Position numbers and translations under genes: made by a program. DNA of 64,000 bases from Clostridiales bacterium. GTDB taxonomy: Bacteria > Bacillota > Clostridia > Lachnospirales > UBA12420. Position 1 is the stretch's first letter. Every line of letters begins with the position of its first letter. Below are positions 1 to 8,827 of this stretch, piece after piece. The notes beneath the pieces were generated by a model, which was not told the DNA's origin, did no database searches, and worked only from the letters and a program-made list of their open reading frames with translations. The stretch is taken from the NCBI GenBank assembly GCA_003452395.1, contig DMOI01000041.1:8824-72823 (forward strand). The letters are read 5' to 3'.

Positions 1-611
1 CTTTCTTTATTTTTCCACTCCCTTACAGATACTCCAAATAGCTCTTTATCAAGTGGTATATTGTTTCTTAGAAGGACATATTTATAATCATCTTTATAAA
101 GTCTATCAAGCCCAAAAACTGAGTCAGCTGTAACAAGCATTTTGGGTTTTTTTACTCCAATACTCTCCAAAAATTCTCTTGAAGATTCTTCTCTAAAAGT
201 TATTACATCCACATTGTTTACTATTTTGCTAGTTAATTTTAAATTGAATTTTCCTGTTATTGGTCCCACCCCATTTGAATAAAGTATTACCTTCTTACCT
301 AACAATTTTGCTGCAAATATAACACTTAGGTAATATATGATAGATCTTTTACTTGATCCATCTTGAAGTAATGTTCCTCCACCACCGAGTAACAAATTAC
401 ACCTTATTACCCTCCAAAGCAGACCAAATGGATTAAAGCGATAAACCGCATTAACCCCATATAGCTTTCTAGTCGTCTTAGGTCCATTTGATAATACTGT
501 TATATTTATATCTTTATTAATATTTTCCAACACATCTTTTATGGATATTAATATAGCATCATCACCACAATTTTCATATCCATAAGCTCCTAATACTAAT
601 ATGTTTTTCAT
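1..611 (-). CDS. csaB: Polysaccharide pyruvyl transferase CsaB, C-terminus outside window
   Basis: CsaB transfers ketal-linked pyruvate from PEP to the secondary cell-wall polymer, making the ligand of SLH domains. About 203 N-terminal residues are visible and the frame runs off the window edge without a stop. The start is ATG at 611, preceded by GAGATGAGGA. The protein opens with KNILVLGAYGYENCGDDAIL, the nucleotide-sugar-type Rossmann start of the pyruvyl transferase family. A glycine-rich GGGGTLLQDGSS loop and YSNGVGP follow, both typical of CsaB. It is the last visible gene of a minus-strand wall-polymer operon behind the O-antigen-ligase-like gene. An SLH protein at 56-58 kb is a plausible beneficiary. 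The missing C-terminus prevents a check of the full catalytic domain. Confidence 0.85.
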   Translation of the reverse strand, partial: MKNILVLGAYGYENCGDDAILISIKDVLENINKDINITVLSNGPKTTRKLYGVNAVYRFNPFGLLWRVIRCNLLLGGGGTLLQDGSSKRSIIYYLSVIFAAKLLGKKVILYSNGVGPITGKFNLKLTSKIVNNVDVITFREESSREFLESIGVKKPKMLVTADSVFGLDRLYKDDYKYVLLRNNIPLDKELFGVSVREWKNKE

Positions 612-630
612 TTTTATTCCTCATCTCATA

Positions 631-1878
631 CTAATTATTTTGCAACGTTGTTTCTCGTTTTGTGGTCAATGCTGCTCCTATGCCTACAACGATCCAAAAC
701 ATTCCCACTACTCTAAAATCCGACCAAGTGTATTCAGCAAATCCATTTACAAGTATCCCTAAAAATGCAGCAAGTATACCTAATACAATATACTTCTTAA
801 ATTTATCATTTTCCTGAACATAGTTTTTCATTAAATTTATTATAACACTAAATACGAAATATGCAAATACTAAAAACCCAATAATTCCTGTTTCTGCAAG
901 TATTTCGAGATATAAATTGTGTGCATGAAGCGCCGTTAAGTATTGATGCTTATAAAATAAATATATACCCGAAAATGCAGCAACTCCAAATCCAACACCT
1001 GTCAAGAAGTAATCTTTTATTATCTGTATTACATCCTGCCAAAGAGTCATTCTACTTGAAATAGAAGTATCCTTTGTATTAAAGCTAGTAAGTAATCTTT
1101 CAAGTACTCTTGGAGCAAATATAATCAAAGCAATTATCGCTACAGGTATCATTAATATTAAAGCTTGTGTGTAATTTAAAATTCCTATTGTAAGCAAAGA
1201 TACTATCAGTCCAAGCAAAGAGGCTCTTGAGTAAGTTACTAATAAACAAACTAAAATCACTATATTAAACACAGCTAAAATAGATTTATGCCATAACTTT
1301 TTCTTATACATCATAAACATTATGCCAATTGGAAGAGCTAATAATAAATATTGTGATAATATATTAGGATTCCCTAGGACTGAATACGCTCTTACTTGTA
1401 AATCTGGGTTTACAGTAGCATCTACCCACTCAGTTTTAATTGGCTTTTCAATAAAAAATTGATACAATCCATATAAACTTATGGTTACATTTGAAATAAT
1501 TATCGCTGTTATAATGTTTATATAGTCTTGCTTCTTTTCTAAAATTTGTATACATATAAAACAAAAGAGTAATCCTAACGTGCTTATAATAAGATCTGTT
1601 ATACTCTTTATTATACTTACAGATGTAAGTGTGGTAGTAATCCAGACTACAAAAAGCATAGAACCTGATACGTCAAAGAATGTTCTTTTATATAACGGTT
1701 GCTTACTTGAAATTATTCTAAATACTATCTTAAGTGCAAGTAACCCAACAATTAAGCATAGTACTTGTGCCTGTGATGCTCTTATGAAAGGCAAAATTAA
1801 AACTAAAAAATACAAACAAAATTTTTCATTATATATTAGTAGTAGGCCGCCTACTACTAGCATCACTAGATTCAACAT
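631..1878 (-). CDS. O-antigen ligase/polymerase family membrane protein (Wzy_C)
   Basis: A 415-residue polytopic membrane protein with about ten or more hydrophobic segments. It has the O-antigen ligase/Wzy_C signature: GNPN near 169, YSRAS near 216 and HAHNLYLEILAETGIIG from 318, the conserved loop before the last membrane helices. Family members polymerise or ligate undecaprenol-linked glycans on the outer face of the membrane. Here the likely substrate is a wall polysaccharide, because csaB follows 19 bases downstream and murJ and DUF4330 genes lie upstream. The start is 4 bases after the stop of the preceding 137-codon gene, so the two are probably translationally coupled. Whether it is a polymerase or a ligase cannot be told from sequence. 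Confidence 0.85.
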   Translation of the reverse strand: MLNLVMLVVGGLLLIYNEKFCLYFLVLILPFIRASQAQVLCLIVGLLALKIVFRIISSKQPLYKRTFFDVSGSMLFVVWITTTLTSVSIIKSITDLIISTLGLLFCFICIQILEKKQDYINIITAIIISNVTISLYGLYQFFIEKPIKTEWVDATVNPDLQVRAYSVLGNPNILSQYLLLALPIGIMFMMYKKKLWHKSILAVFNIVILVCLLVTYSRASLLGLIVSLLTIGILNYTQALILMIPVAIIALIIFAPRVLERLLTSFNTKDTSISSRMTLWQDVIQIIKDYFLTGVGFGVAAFSGIYLFYKHQYLTALHAHNLYLEILAETGIIGFLVFAYFVFSVIINLMKNYVQENDKFKKYIVLGILAAFLGILVNGFAEYTWSDFRVVGMFWIVVGIGAALTTKRETTLQNN

Positions 1879-1882
1879 AATA

Positions 1883-2296
1883 TCATATCACTTCACTCTC
1901 TATCCAATCTATATACATACTATAAATCATGCTATTTTTATACACTTTGAGTAAATTTTCGAAACATCTTGTGCCTACTTTTTTGATAGCCCTCAATAAT
2001 ATAAATAATACACTATCATTAGACCACCTAATTAGACACCTTAATATATCTCCCTTAATTTTGTATGCCCTTATTATAATCCTATATGTTATACTATTTT
2101 CAAAATATTCATTTTTCTTGTTTTCATTAAATATAAACCCTACTACATAACTATTCTTTAACATATTAATAGCATGATCTATCATTCTTTGTGTAATTAT
2201 ATATATCATACTATTTTGGTAATAAATTTTTATATTGTGCATGATGATAACTAGACCTGAGTTATTAACTATATTCATGTGTTTACAACTCCCCAT
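1883..2296 (-). CDS. Hypothetical protein in the wall-polymer operon
   Basis: A 137-residue protein that I do not recognise. It is rich in Ile, Asn, Tyr and Lys and has no clear signal peptide or membrane helix. The core alternates hydrophobic strands with basic patches, for example ITYRIIIRAYKIKGD and LFILLRAIKKVG. NSMIY occurs twice, near residues 28 and 121, which may reflect an internal repeat. The frame is open for its full length and ends 4 bases before the O-antigen-ligase-like gene, which supports a real, co-transcribed gene. The ribosome binding site before ATG 2296 is weak. Wall-polymer glycosylation is possible from context alone. Confidence 0.55.
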   Translation of the reverse strand: MGSCKHMNIVNNSGLVIIMHNIKIYYQNSMIYIITQRMIDHAINMLKNSYVVGFIFNENKKNEYFENSITYRIIIRAYKIKGDILRCLIRWSNDSVLFILLRAIKKVGTRCFENLLKVYKNSMIYSMYIDWIESEVI

Positions 2297-2356
2297 TTTC
2301 GCATATGTTAATCAATTAAGCCCGCAAGGTATTAAGATGTTCTAGAGGACAGATTA

Positions 2357-2379
2357 CTATTTGTTATTCCAACAAATAG
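2357..2379 (-). terminator. Small hairpin between DUF4330 gene and the 137-codon gene
   Basis: A perfect 9-bp inverted repeat (CTATTTGTT / AACAAATAG) with a 5-base loop. No U-tract follows on the minus strand, so it may be an attenuator or an mRNA-processing structure within the operon, not a full terminator. Confidence 0.35.
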
Positions 2380-2385
2380 CAACAA

Positions 2386-2883
2386 TCATTCTTTAACTTC
2401 TATATTATATATAGTACCTGCAAACTTTATTTTTGAAGATTTTATTACTATAGATCCGCCCGCTTGCCAATCTCTGTTTCCCAGCATAAGACCTTTTTGT
2501 TTATCAAATTGTCCCATTCCTTTAATAGTAATAGTAACATCTCTTCTTGTTACTACCTCTGCACTCACAACTCTACCATCATCAGTAGGTATTTCATTTT
2601 TTGTTACATCCGTTTCTACATTTGTTACTTCACCTATTTCAGCGTTTAACGCATCTTCAAAAATTATATCTTTAACTTTAACTTGTTCAGCCATTTCTGG
2701 AAGTATTGCTTTTACAAGAACTTTAATTTCATATGCCTTTTTGTCTTCTAATAAGTTTACCTTGTTCATAAAATTAATCTTCATTAGTACTACCCCACCA
2801 ATAGCAACAATAAATAATATAACAAGTAAGTCTATAATATTTATACTACTAAACAATCTTCCTTTTTCATCAATAATTTTCAT
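2386..2883 (-). CDS. DUF4330 family membrane-anchored protein
   Basis: A 165-residue protein with the DUF4330 layout. The N-terminus MKIIDEKGRLFSSINIIDLL is a cytoplasmic stretch entering one membrane helix (about 16-36). An extracytoplasmic beta-rich domain follows, resembling a preprotein or adaptor-like barrel. The family is found beside murJ and wall-polymer genes in Clostridia, as here. Its molecular role is not established. It begins 11 bases after the murJ stop with AGGAG upstream, so it is part of the murJ operon. The C-terminal half has paired DVT-type strands. Confidence 0.75.
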   Translation of the reverse strand: MKIIDEKGRLFSSINIIDLLVILFIVAIGGVVLMKINFMNKVNLLEDKKAYEIKVLVKAILPEMAEQVKVKDIIFEDALNAEIGEVTNVETDVTKNEIPTDDGRVVSAEVVTRRDVTITIKGMGQFDKQKGLMLGNRDWQAGGSIVIKSSKIKFAGTIYNIEVKE

Positions 2884-2894
2884 GTTTTTTCTCC

Positions 2895-4472
2895 TTATTT
2901 TATTATGATTTTTGTTATTTTCTTAAACAACTCTCTTGTTTGTTTTACATTTAAAATATATGTAGCTAATGAGTAAACTAAAATCCCAAAAATAGATGCT
3001 ACTACAAGACTTATTAGATTATACACAAAGTTGCTGTTTATAGCAATAACTTTGTTGAAATTTGTTAATAAATAATTTACTGAAAAGTACATTATTAAAC
3101 TTGCTATAAGTACCTTTATCACACTCGATGCAATCTCCATATTATTCCACCTTCCATACTTTATTTGGAATACTACATACATAACAATTGCATTAAAGGT
3201 TATTGCTATAGATGTCGATAGTGCAAGTCCTTTCATACCTAGTGGTCCTATTAATATAATATTTAATATAATATTTAACAAAACACTAAGTATTGCAGTA
3301 ATTGTGGGGGTCTTTGTATCATTTACTGAAAAATATGTCTTACTAATTATCTCCTGAAGTGCAAAGCCCACAAGTCCTAAACTAAAAAATATAAACGCCG
3401 ATTGTGTGAGGTTTGCAGAGTTTACATCAAACTTACCTCTCATAAATACCATTTCAACAAAAGGACGACTAAGAACTATAAGCCCCAACTGTGCTGGAAT
3501 CATTACATAAAAAATATTATTTATTATATTTTGAGCATCGTTTTTGAATTCCGTAAAATCCTTAGCATTATAATTATCCACTAGTTTTGGAAATAAAACT
3601 GCACTTATGCTATAAATGAGAGTTTGTGCTATTGCTGCATACATCCCATATCCATAGTTTAATGCAGATACTCTGCCTTCTGGCAAACTAGATGCAAACC
3701 TTGAATCAATTATTGTGCTCACACTATAAATCAAAGTAGAAAATAGTATCGGCATAAATAATATAAAAAATTTTCTTATATCTTTGTCTTTTACAATTCT
3801 AAAATCAAGCGCATACTTCATTTTATCTTTTACAGTAAAAGGAATTTGAATAACTAGCTGAAATCCCCAAGCAACTAATGTTGAAACTACTAATCCATAT
3901 ATACCATAATCTCCAACCCAAAACATTAAATATAAAATCAAAAACATGTTAAAAGGTACACTCATTATGGAATAGCCTATAAAACTTTCCCTTGATTGAA
4001 GGACTGCTCTTATTACATAAGCCGCAAATATGATAATACAACTTGGAAATAATATTTTTACAAAATCTATGGTCAACCCTAATCTTTCACCTGTGAATCC
4101 TCCTGCAATTAATGATGTGTATTCTTTTGCAAAAAGCAATACAAGTATTGAAATACCTGCCGATATTATTAAGAAAAATGTAATTACCTTATTAATAAAT
4201 TTATTTGCTTTTTCATTTTCTCCATTAGAATAATACTTTGTTATTATTGGTACAACACTCACAGTTATTGCTGCACCTATGGCCATAAATATGGTTATTG
4301 TTACTCTCTGAGCCATTTGATATGCGTCTGCCTCAACGCCTGTCCCAAAGTTACTCCCTATAAGTGCTTCCCTAACAAATCCTAAGAGTTTGGTTGCAAC
4401 AGTTAGTATTAGAACAATTATAACTGAATTTAAAGTGTTTTTTCTTTTATTAATATTTGTTGCATTATCCAT
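2895..4472 (-). CDS. murJ: Lipid II flippase MurJ (MviN/MVF family)
   Basis: A 525-residue protein with about 14 membrane helices. MurJ moves lipid II from the inner to the outer face of the membrane for peptidoglycan synthesis. The N-terminal motif with RE-ALIGSNFGTG (near 29-40) and the loop EADAYQMA are characteristic of the MVF family, as are NYGYGMYAAIAQTL (about 274) and the later SKTYFSVNDTKTP stretch. Length matches the family. Its neighbours are DUF4330, an O-antigen-ligase-like gene and csaB downstream and a DUF3137 gene upstream. This suggests one locus serving peptidoglycan and wall-polysaccharide export. A role in exporting another isoprenoid-linked polymer cannot be excluded. 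Confidence 0.92.
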   Translation of the reverse strand: MDNATNINKRKNTLNSVIIVLILTVATKLLGFVREALIGSNFGTGVEADAYQMAQRVTITIFMAIGAAITVSVVPIITKYYSNGENEKANKFINKVITFFLIISAGISILVLLFAKEYTSLIAGGFTGERLGLTIDFVKILFPSCIIIFAAYVIRAVLQSRESFIGYSIMSVPFNMFLILYLMFWVGDYGIYGLVVSTLVAWGFQLVIQIPFTVKDKMKYALDFRIVKDKDIRKFFILFMPILFSTLIYSVSTIIDSRFASSLPEGRVSALNYGYGMYAAIAQTLIYSISAVLFPKLVDNYNAKDFTEFKNDAQNIINNIFYVMIPAQLGLIVLSRPFVEMVFMRGKFDVNSANLTQSAFIFFSLGLVGFALQEIISKTYFSVNDTKTPTITAILSVLLNIILNIILIGPLGMKGLALSTSIAITFNAIVMYVVFQIKYGRWNNMEIASSVIKVLIASLIMYFSVNYLLTNFNKVIAINSNFVYNLISLVVASIFGILVYSLATYILNVKQTRELFKKITKIIIK

Positions 4473-4493
4473 TCTTATTTCTCCATTCTTCTT

Positions 4494-5459
4494 CTATTGT
4501 TTACTCCATATCCTCGTGTTCAAATTTAACTCCTCAACTATGCTTATCGCAAACTGCAAATCTTCAAAATACTGTTGCATTGGTGCAAAATCGTATAGTG
4601 TTTTAAATACATCAGGTTCAAATAGATTTCTATTATATTGGATTGCTATGTGTATCTTATCACCTTTAAACGATGCATAAACAGGTCTTCCTGTTTTTTG
4701 TTTAAACTTCTTCAGTCTATCCATTAGACTTGGTGTTAATATGTATCTTGCTTCTATTTGGTCAGTGCTATACACTTCAAAAAGCTTTTCAAACTCTGGG
4801 TCTTCTAGTGCTACTCTATCTTTGCTACCAAACAGCCAGTTTTTTCTATAGTCAGGTATTACTTTAGTAAATCCAGTAAAATTTTTGTTGTAATCTGCTA
4901 TAAAAAATAATCCCTTAAATATTTTTTCCACATGTCTATTCTTCCCTGATCCGGTTTCTCTTTCTGCATCTATTTCTGAAAATTCTATATTTGTTCCTTT
5001 TCTTTCTTGTGTTTTTTCAAGACATTCTTCATCAACAATAAACCCCCGAACATAATCGTCTCCTGAATACCTATTTGGAATAGTATTAAATATCTTACAA
5101 TCTTCAAAAATTGATTGACGAATACAGCATGCTTTTTCATATTTAAAATTACTATCAAAAAAAGTTACTATTCTTTCTATTATTTTATCCTTAAACTCTG
5201 AAACATATGATTTTTTGAACCAATATAGTATTATACCACACAAAAATATATACCCAACTATTATAAATTGAATTGCATCACCACCCATATTAAATATAAA
5301 GCTATGTCCAACTATTATTAAAAATATAGGTATGATTATCATTATAGCAATGGCTACGGTACTCTTTCTCATCACTTTTATTCTTTCATTTTCCAATGGT
5401 TCTATTACTGGTTTTATTTCATTTTCAAAATAACCTCTAAACTCCTCTAATGTCTTCAA
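4494..5459 (-). CDS. DUF3137 family membrane protein
   Basis: A 321-residue protein that starts MKTLEEFRGYFENEIKPVIE, a typical DUF3137 opening. Two membrane helices lie at about 35-54 and 63-82, separated by a very short loop. A large soluble domain follows (about 90-321) that contains GLFFIADYNKNFTGFTKV, the family core, and ends in a helical region with NLFEP. Function of the family is unknown. The stop lies 21 bases before the murJ start, so it may be co-transcribed with murJ. Confidence 0.75.
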   Translation of the reverse strand: MKTLEEFRGYFENEIKPVIEPLENERIKVMRKSTVAIAIMIIIPIFLIIVGHSFIFNMGGDAIQFIIVGYIFLCGIILYWFKKSYVSEFKDKIIERIVTFFDSNFKYEKACCIRQSIFEDCKIFNTIPNRYSGDDYVRGFIVDEECLEKTQERKGTNIEFSEIDAERETGSGKNRHVEKIFKGLFFIADYNKNFTGFTKVIPDYRKNWLFGSKDRVALEDPEFEKLFEVYSTDQIEARYILTPSLMDRLKKFKQKTGRPVYASFKGDKIHIAIQYNRNLFEPDVFKTLYDFAPMQQYFEDLQFAISIVEELNLNTRIWSKQ

Positions 5460-5577
5460 GATTTTTCCACCTTCCCTAATATAGTTCCATTATATATTCC
5501 TAATTTTGTGTATAAATTCATTTTATACTAAAACTCAAATTTTTTCAACTATTATAGTAAAAAAGTAGGCAATTTTT

Positions 5578-6084
5578 TCAATTATCTGCTTTTTTATCTA
5601 TATAATATCGTCGTTCTAAAACTTTTTTTTCGCACAGCATTTCGAATTTTCCATCATATATAATATTAAGCAGGTCACTTGCACAACTTAATGCGTATAA
5701 AAGCTGTGTTTCTGTTATAAGCCCGTTTCTTCTTGCATCTACTAGTTCATCTAAATCAACTACTTTAATTTTCCCATCTGGGTATACCACTACATCTACA
5801 AGTAAGTCTATCTCTGTATATACCTTTTTTTCGTCGTCAACTTCCACTTGCATTATATCACAGTAATAATGGTCAAGGTCTCCCTTTTGATTATATATTT
5901 TAGCTATTTTAAATCCTCTTTTTATATATAAATATGCAATTCCTTCTTTAATATCCTCACGTTTATGTATTGGAACCCATTTGCTAACTAGTAACTCATC
6001 ATCTAAATAAAGTATTTCATCACTTGATATATCAATTACTTCATCAGGAATATATCTTTTTCGTATTAATGTTATGTCTTGCAT
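5578..6084 (-). CDS. DUF402 family protein
   Basis: A 168-residue soluble protein. The DUF402 barrel covers about residues 40-150 with the acidic strands YYCDIMQVEVDDE and YTEIDLLVDVVVYPDG, followed by the helix DLDELVDARRNGLITE. In characterised DUF402 proteins the clustered Asp/Glu bind divalent metal and hydrolyse nucleoside di- or triphosphates or RNA 5' ends. I infer a similar phosphohydrolase activity but no specific substrate. It sits between the ldhA-like gene and the DUF3137 gene with its own spacing of 34 and 118 bases. Confidence 0.7.
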   Translation of the reverse strand: MQDITLIRKRYIPDEVIDISSDEILYLDDELLVSKWVPIHKREDIKEGIAYLYIKRGFKIAKIYNQKGDLDHYYCDIMQVEVDDEKKVYTEIDLLVDVVVYPDGKIKVVDLDELVDARRNGLITETQLLYALSCASDLLNIIYDGKFEMLCEKKVLERRYYIDKKADN

Positions 6085-6117
6085 ATGTTTTATCCCCCCA
6101 TTATGATATTTATTGTT

Positions 6118-7116
6118 CTACCTCACTTCATTTTCAAGTTCCTCACCTGCTCTATGTTTCCTTATGTTTTCTAGTGTTACGTGCGCAATACTGTCTAATG
6201 CTTCTTCCGTAAAAAAGGCTTGATGTGACGTGATTAAAACGTTTGGTAGTGTGAGTAGTCTAGACAATACATCATCTTTTATTATCTCATCTGAATTATC
6301 CTCAAAGAAGTAATCTGCCTCCTCTTCGTAAACATCAAGTCCTGCATATCCGATTTTACCTGATTTTAATGCCTCTAGTAGTTCTACTGTATCTATAAGA
6401 CTTCCTCTGCTTGTATTTATAATCATTACACCATGTTTCATCTTACTTATTGAATCTCTGTTTATTATGTGCATGGTTTCTTTCGTAAGTGGGCAATGAA
6501 GTGTAATTATGTTTGACTCTGTGTATAATCTATCTAAATCAACATATAAAAATCCTTTCTCCTTTGCATAATCAAAGTTTGGATATGGATCGTATGCTAA
6601 TATGTTTACGCCATATCCTTTTAATATATCAATCGTGACTTTACCGATTTTTCCTGTACCTATTACTCCTACTGTCTTTCCGTGCATATCAAACCCTAAT
6701 AATCCCTTAATTGCAAAATTATTTTCTCTTGTTCTAAAATATGCTCGATGACATTTTCTATTTAGTGTCATCATAAGGGCTATAGCATGCTCCGCAACCG
6801 CATATGGGGAGTAATCAGGTACTCTCACAGCTTTTACGCCACTACCTAGTGCCTTCAAATCTACATTATTATACCCTGCACATCTTAATGCTATAAGTCC
6901 GACTCCATATTCTCTTAATTTTGATATTACTCGTTCATTTACAGTATCATTTACAAAAATGCAAACTACATCATAATTCTTCGCAAGCTCTACCGTATCC
7001 TCATCTAGCTTGTACTCAAAGTATTTGATCCTTGCTTTATGTTCTTCGTTATGCTTATTAAAAAACTCCATATCATATGATTTAGCATCAAAAAATGCAA
7101 TTTTTGTTTTATTCAT
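6118..7116 (-). CDS. ldhA: D-lactate dehydrogenase-like 2-hydroxyacid dehydrogenase
   Basis: A 332-residue NAD-dependent D-isomer 2-hydroxyacid dehydrogenase. The NAD-binding motif GTGKIG is at 153-158. The catalytic triad is visible as Arg in NTSRG (237), Glu in the YEEEAD region (about 264) and His in TSHQAFF (298). The early LIALRCAGYNNVDL block is typical of the D-lactate dehydrogenase subgroup, and length fits. It would reduce pyruvate to D-lactate in the cytoplasm, a fermentative NADH sink in an anaerobe that also carries pyruvate:ferredoxin oxidoreductase in this window. It is probably monocistronic, with a sigma-A promoter at 7146-7174. Exact substrate (pyruvate or another 2-ketoacid) is inferred. 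Confidence 0.85.
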   Translation of the reverse strand: MNKTKIAFFDAKSYDMEFFNKHNEEHKARIKYFEYKLDEDTVELAKNYDVVCIFVNDTVNERVISKLREYGVGLIALRCAGYNNVDLKALGSGVKAVRVPDYSPYAVAEHAIALMMTLNRKCHRAYFRTRENNFAIKGLLGFDMHGKTVGVIGTGKIGKVTIDILKGYGVNILAYDPYPNFDYAKEKGFLYVDLDRLYTESNIITLHCPLTKETMHIINRDSISKMKHGVMIINTSRGSLIDTVELLEALKSGKIGYAGLDVYEEEADYFFEDNSDEIIKDDVLSRLLTLPNVLITSHQAFFTEEALDSIAHVTLENIRKHRAGEELENEVR

Positions 7117-7145
7117 GAATCACACCTCCAACTTTGTATTTCTTT

Positions 7146-7174
7146 ATTGTATACTACTATAATAAAAATATCAA
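7146..7174 (-). promoter_or_regulatory. Sigma-A promoter of the ldhA-like gene
   Basis: On the minus strand TTGATA, 17-base spacer, TACAAT, about 30 bases upstream of the ATG at 7116. It faces away from the ychF promoter, making a compact divergent promoter region. Confidence 0.65.
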
Positions 7175-7192
7175 TAAAAACAAATATATTAT

Positions 7193-7221
7193 TTGCAATA
7201 TTTTTGTTTTTATAGTAAAAT
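7193..7221 (+). promoter_or_regulatory. Sigma-A promoter of ychF
   Basis: TTGCAA, 17-base spacer, TAAAAT, about 57 bases upstream of the ychF ATG. Confidence 0.6.
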
Positions 7222-7277
7222 AAACACGATAACAGTTGTTAGATATCAGATATGATTAATGAAAGGATTGAAATAAT

Positions 7278-8378
7278 ATGAAACTTGGAATAGTTGGATT
7301 GCCTAATGTAGGCAAAAGCACACTTTTTAACTGTCTCACAAATAGCACAAATGCGGAGGCTGCAAATTATCCATTTTGCACTATCGACCCAAATGTTGGA
7401 ATTGCACAAGTATCGGATGAGCGTTTAGCCAAACTACAAGCTCTTTACAAAGCACAGAAAACGTTACCTGCAATTGTAGAGTTTGTTGACATCGCAGGAC
7501 TCGTAAAGGGTGCTAGCAAAGGCGAAGGTCTTGGCAACAAATTTTTGTCGCATATAAAAGAGGTAGATGCAGTTTTACAAGTTGTAAGATGCTTTGAAGA
7601 CTCTAATGTTACTCATGTTGAAGGTTCTGTAAATCCTACCCGTGACATCGAGATTATAAACCTTGAGCTTATATTTTCAGATCTTGAAATAGTAGATAAG
7701 CGTCTACCAAAAGCAGAAAAAAACATGAGACAAGATAGATTACTTGCAAAGGAATTTGATATGCTTAAAAGATTAAAAGAATCTCTTGAAAAGGGACTAT
7801 TCGCGAGAACTTTTGAGACAGCTGATAATGAAGAATTAGAAATGCTTGAAACACTAAATCTTCTTACGTATAAGCCCGTTATATATGCTGCAAATGTTAA
7901 TGAGGAGGACTTAGCAGATGATGGTGGGTCTAACCCGTATGTTAATGCTGTCAGAGATTTAGCTGCAAAAGAAAATTCAAAAGTATTCGTTATATGTGCA
8001 AAAATAGAAGAGGAACTTGCAGGAATGGAAATAACCGAGAAAAAAGAATTCTTATCTGAGCTAGGACTTTCTTCTTCAGGACTTGATAAACTTATAGTTG
8101 CAAGCTATGACCTACTAGGCCTCATGAGTTTCCTTACAGCAGGCGTGAAAGAAGTACGAGCATGGACTATAAAAAAAGGTTCTACAGGACCTCAAGCAGC
8201 CGGCAAAATTCACTCCGATTTTGAAAAAGGATTTATTCGCGCTGAAGTCGTAAAATACAACGACCTTATAAATCTTGGCTCATATGTAGCTGCTAAGGAA
8301 AAAGGACTAGTCCGCATGGAAGGAAAAACATATATCGTTCAGGATGGAGATATTATAGAGTTTCACTTTAACGATTAA
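7278..8378 (+). CDS. ychF: Redox-regulated ATPase YchF (Obg-like)
   Basis: A 366-residue ribosome-associated P-loop protein of the Obg/OLA1 group that prefers ATP over GTP. The G1 loop is GLPNVGKST (residues 7-15) and G3 is DIAGL near 68. The G4 position reads NVNEED, the NxxE form that defines YchF instead of NKxD and explains the ATP preference. A coiled-coil insert follows G3, and the C-terminal TGS domain (about 280-366) ends with VQDGDIIEFHFN. The start is ATG 7278 with AAAGGA upstream. One of the few plus-strand genes in the first 26 kb, it has its own promoter and a downstream hairpin. Confidence 0.95.
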   Translation: MKLGIVGLPNVGKSTLFNCLTNSTNAEAANYPFCTIDPNVGIAQVSDERLAKLQALYKAQKTLPAIVEFVDIAGLVKGASKGEGLGNKFLSHIKEVDAVLQVVRCFEDSNVTHVEGSVNPTRDIEIINLELIFSDLEIVDKRLPKAEKNMRQDRLLAKEFDMLKRLKESLEKGLFARTFETADNEELEMLETLNLLTYKPVIYAANVNEEDLADDGGSNPYVNAVRDLAAKENSKVFVICAKIEEELAGMEITEKKEFLSELGLSSSGLDKLIVASYDLLGLMSFLTAGVKEVRAWTIKKGSTGPQAAGKIHSDFEKGFIRAEVVKYNDLINLGSYVAAKEKGLVRMEGKTYIVQDGDIIEFHFND

Positions 8379-8413
8379 TGATAATAGTCATCACTATATA
8401 TGCTAGACAAAGA

Positions 8414-8443
8414 GCGCATAAAACTTTTTTGAGTTTTATGCGC
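8414..8443 (+). terminator. Hairpin after ychF
   Basis: A 12-bp perfect stem (GCGCATAAAACT / AGTTTTATGCGC) with a T-rich 6-base loop, 35 bases after the ychF stop and facing the spoVS gene. There is no T-run after the stem on either strand, so termination is likely but not textbook. Confidence 0.5.
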
Positions 8444-8481
8444 CCCACTACTTACAAATAACCTTTAGCTTACCTTACTTT

Positions 8482-8745
8482 CTACTTTCTACATTCTACT
8501 ATTAATTTTACTGCTGTTCTTTCTTCTCCATCTATCTCTATTTCTGTAAATGCTGGAATACAAATTAAATCTATTCCAGCTGGTGCAACGTATCCTCTTG
8601 CAATAATTACTGCTTTTACTGCCTGATTAATCGCTCCAGCACCTACTGCTTGAACTTCTGCTGTTCCTTTTTCACGAATTGTATTTGCTAATGCTCCTGC
8701 CACGGAATTAGGATTAGATTTTGCTGCCACTTTTAATACTTCCAT
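8482..8745 (-). CDS. spoVS: Stage V sporulation protein S
   Basis: An 87-residue full-length SpoVS, a small Alba-fold nucleic-acid-binding-type protein needed for normal spore development in Bacillus and conserved in spore formers. MEVLKVAAKSNPNSVAGALA, the GAGAINQAVKAVIIARGYVAPAG core and the C-terminal TAVKLIVE strand are all present. AGGAGG lies upstream of ATG 8745. It follows rny by 82 bases, an arrangement common in Clostridia, and may be read from the rny transcript. It supports a spore-forming host. Confidence 0.93.
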   Translation of the reverse strand: MEVLKVAAKSNPNSVAGALANTIREKGTAEVQAVGAGAINQAVKAVIIARGYVAPAGIDLICIPAFTEIEIDGEERTAVKLIVECRK

Positions 8746-8827
8746 TATTATTACCTCCTGGTATTGTGAAAATTTATTTTAAAATTATCTTAAGATTAAG
8801 AATAATTTTTTTGGCTGTCATTTGTAT

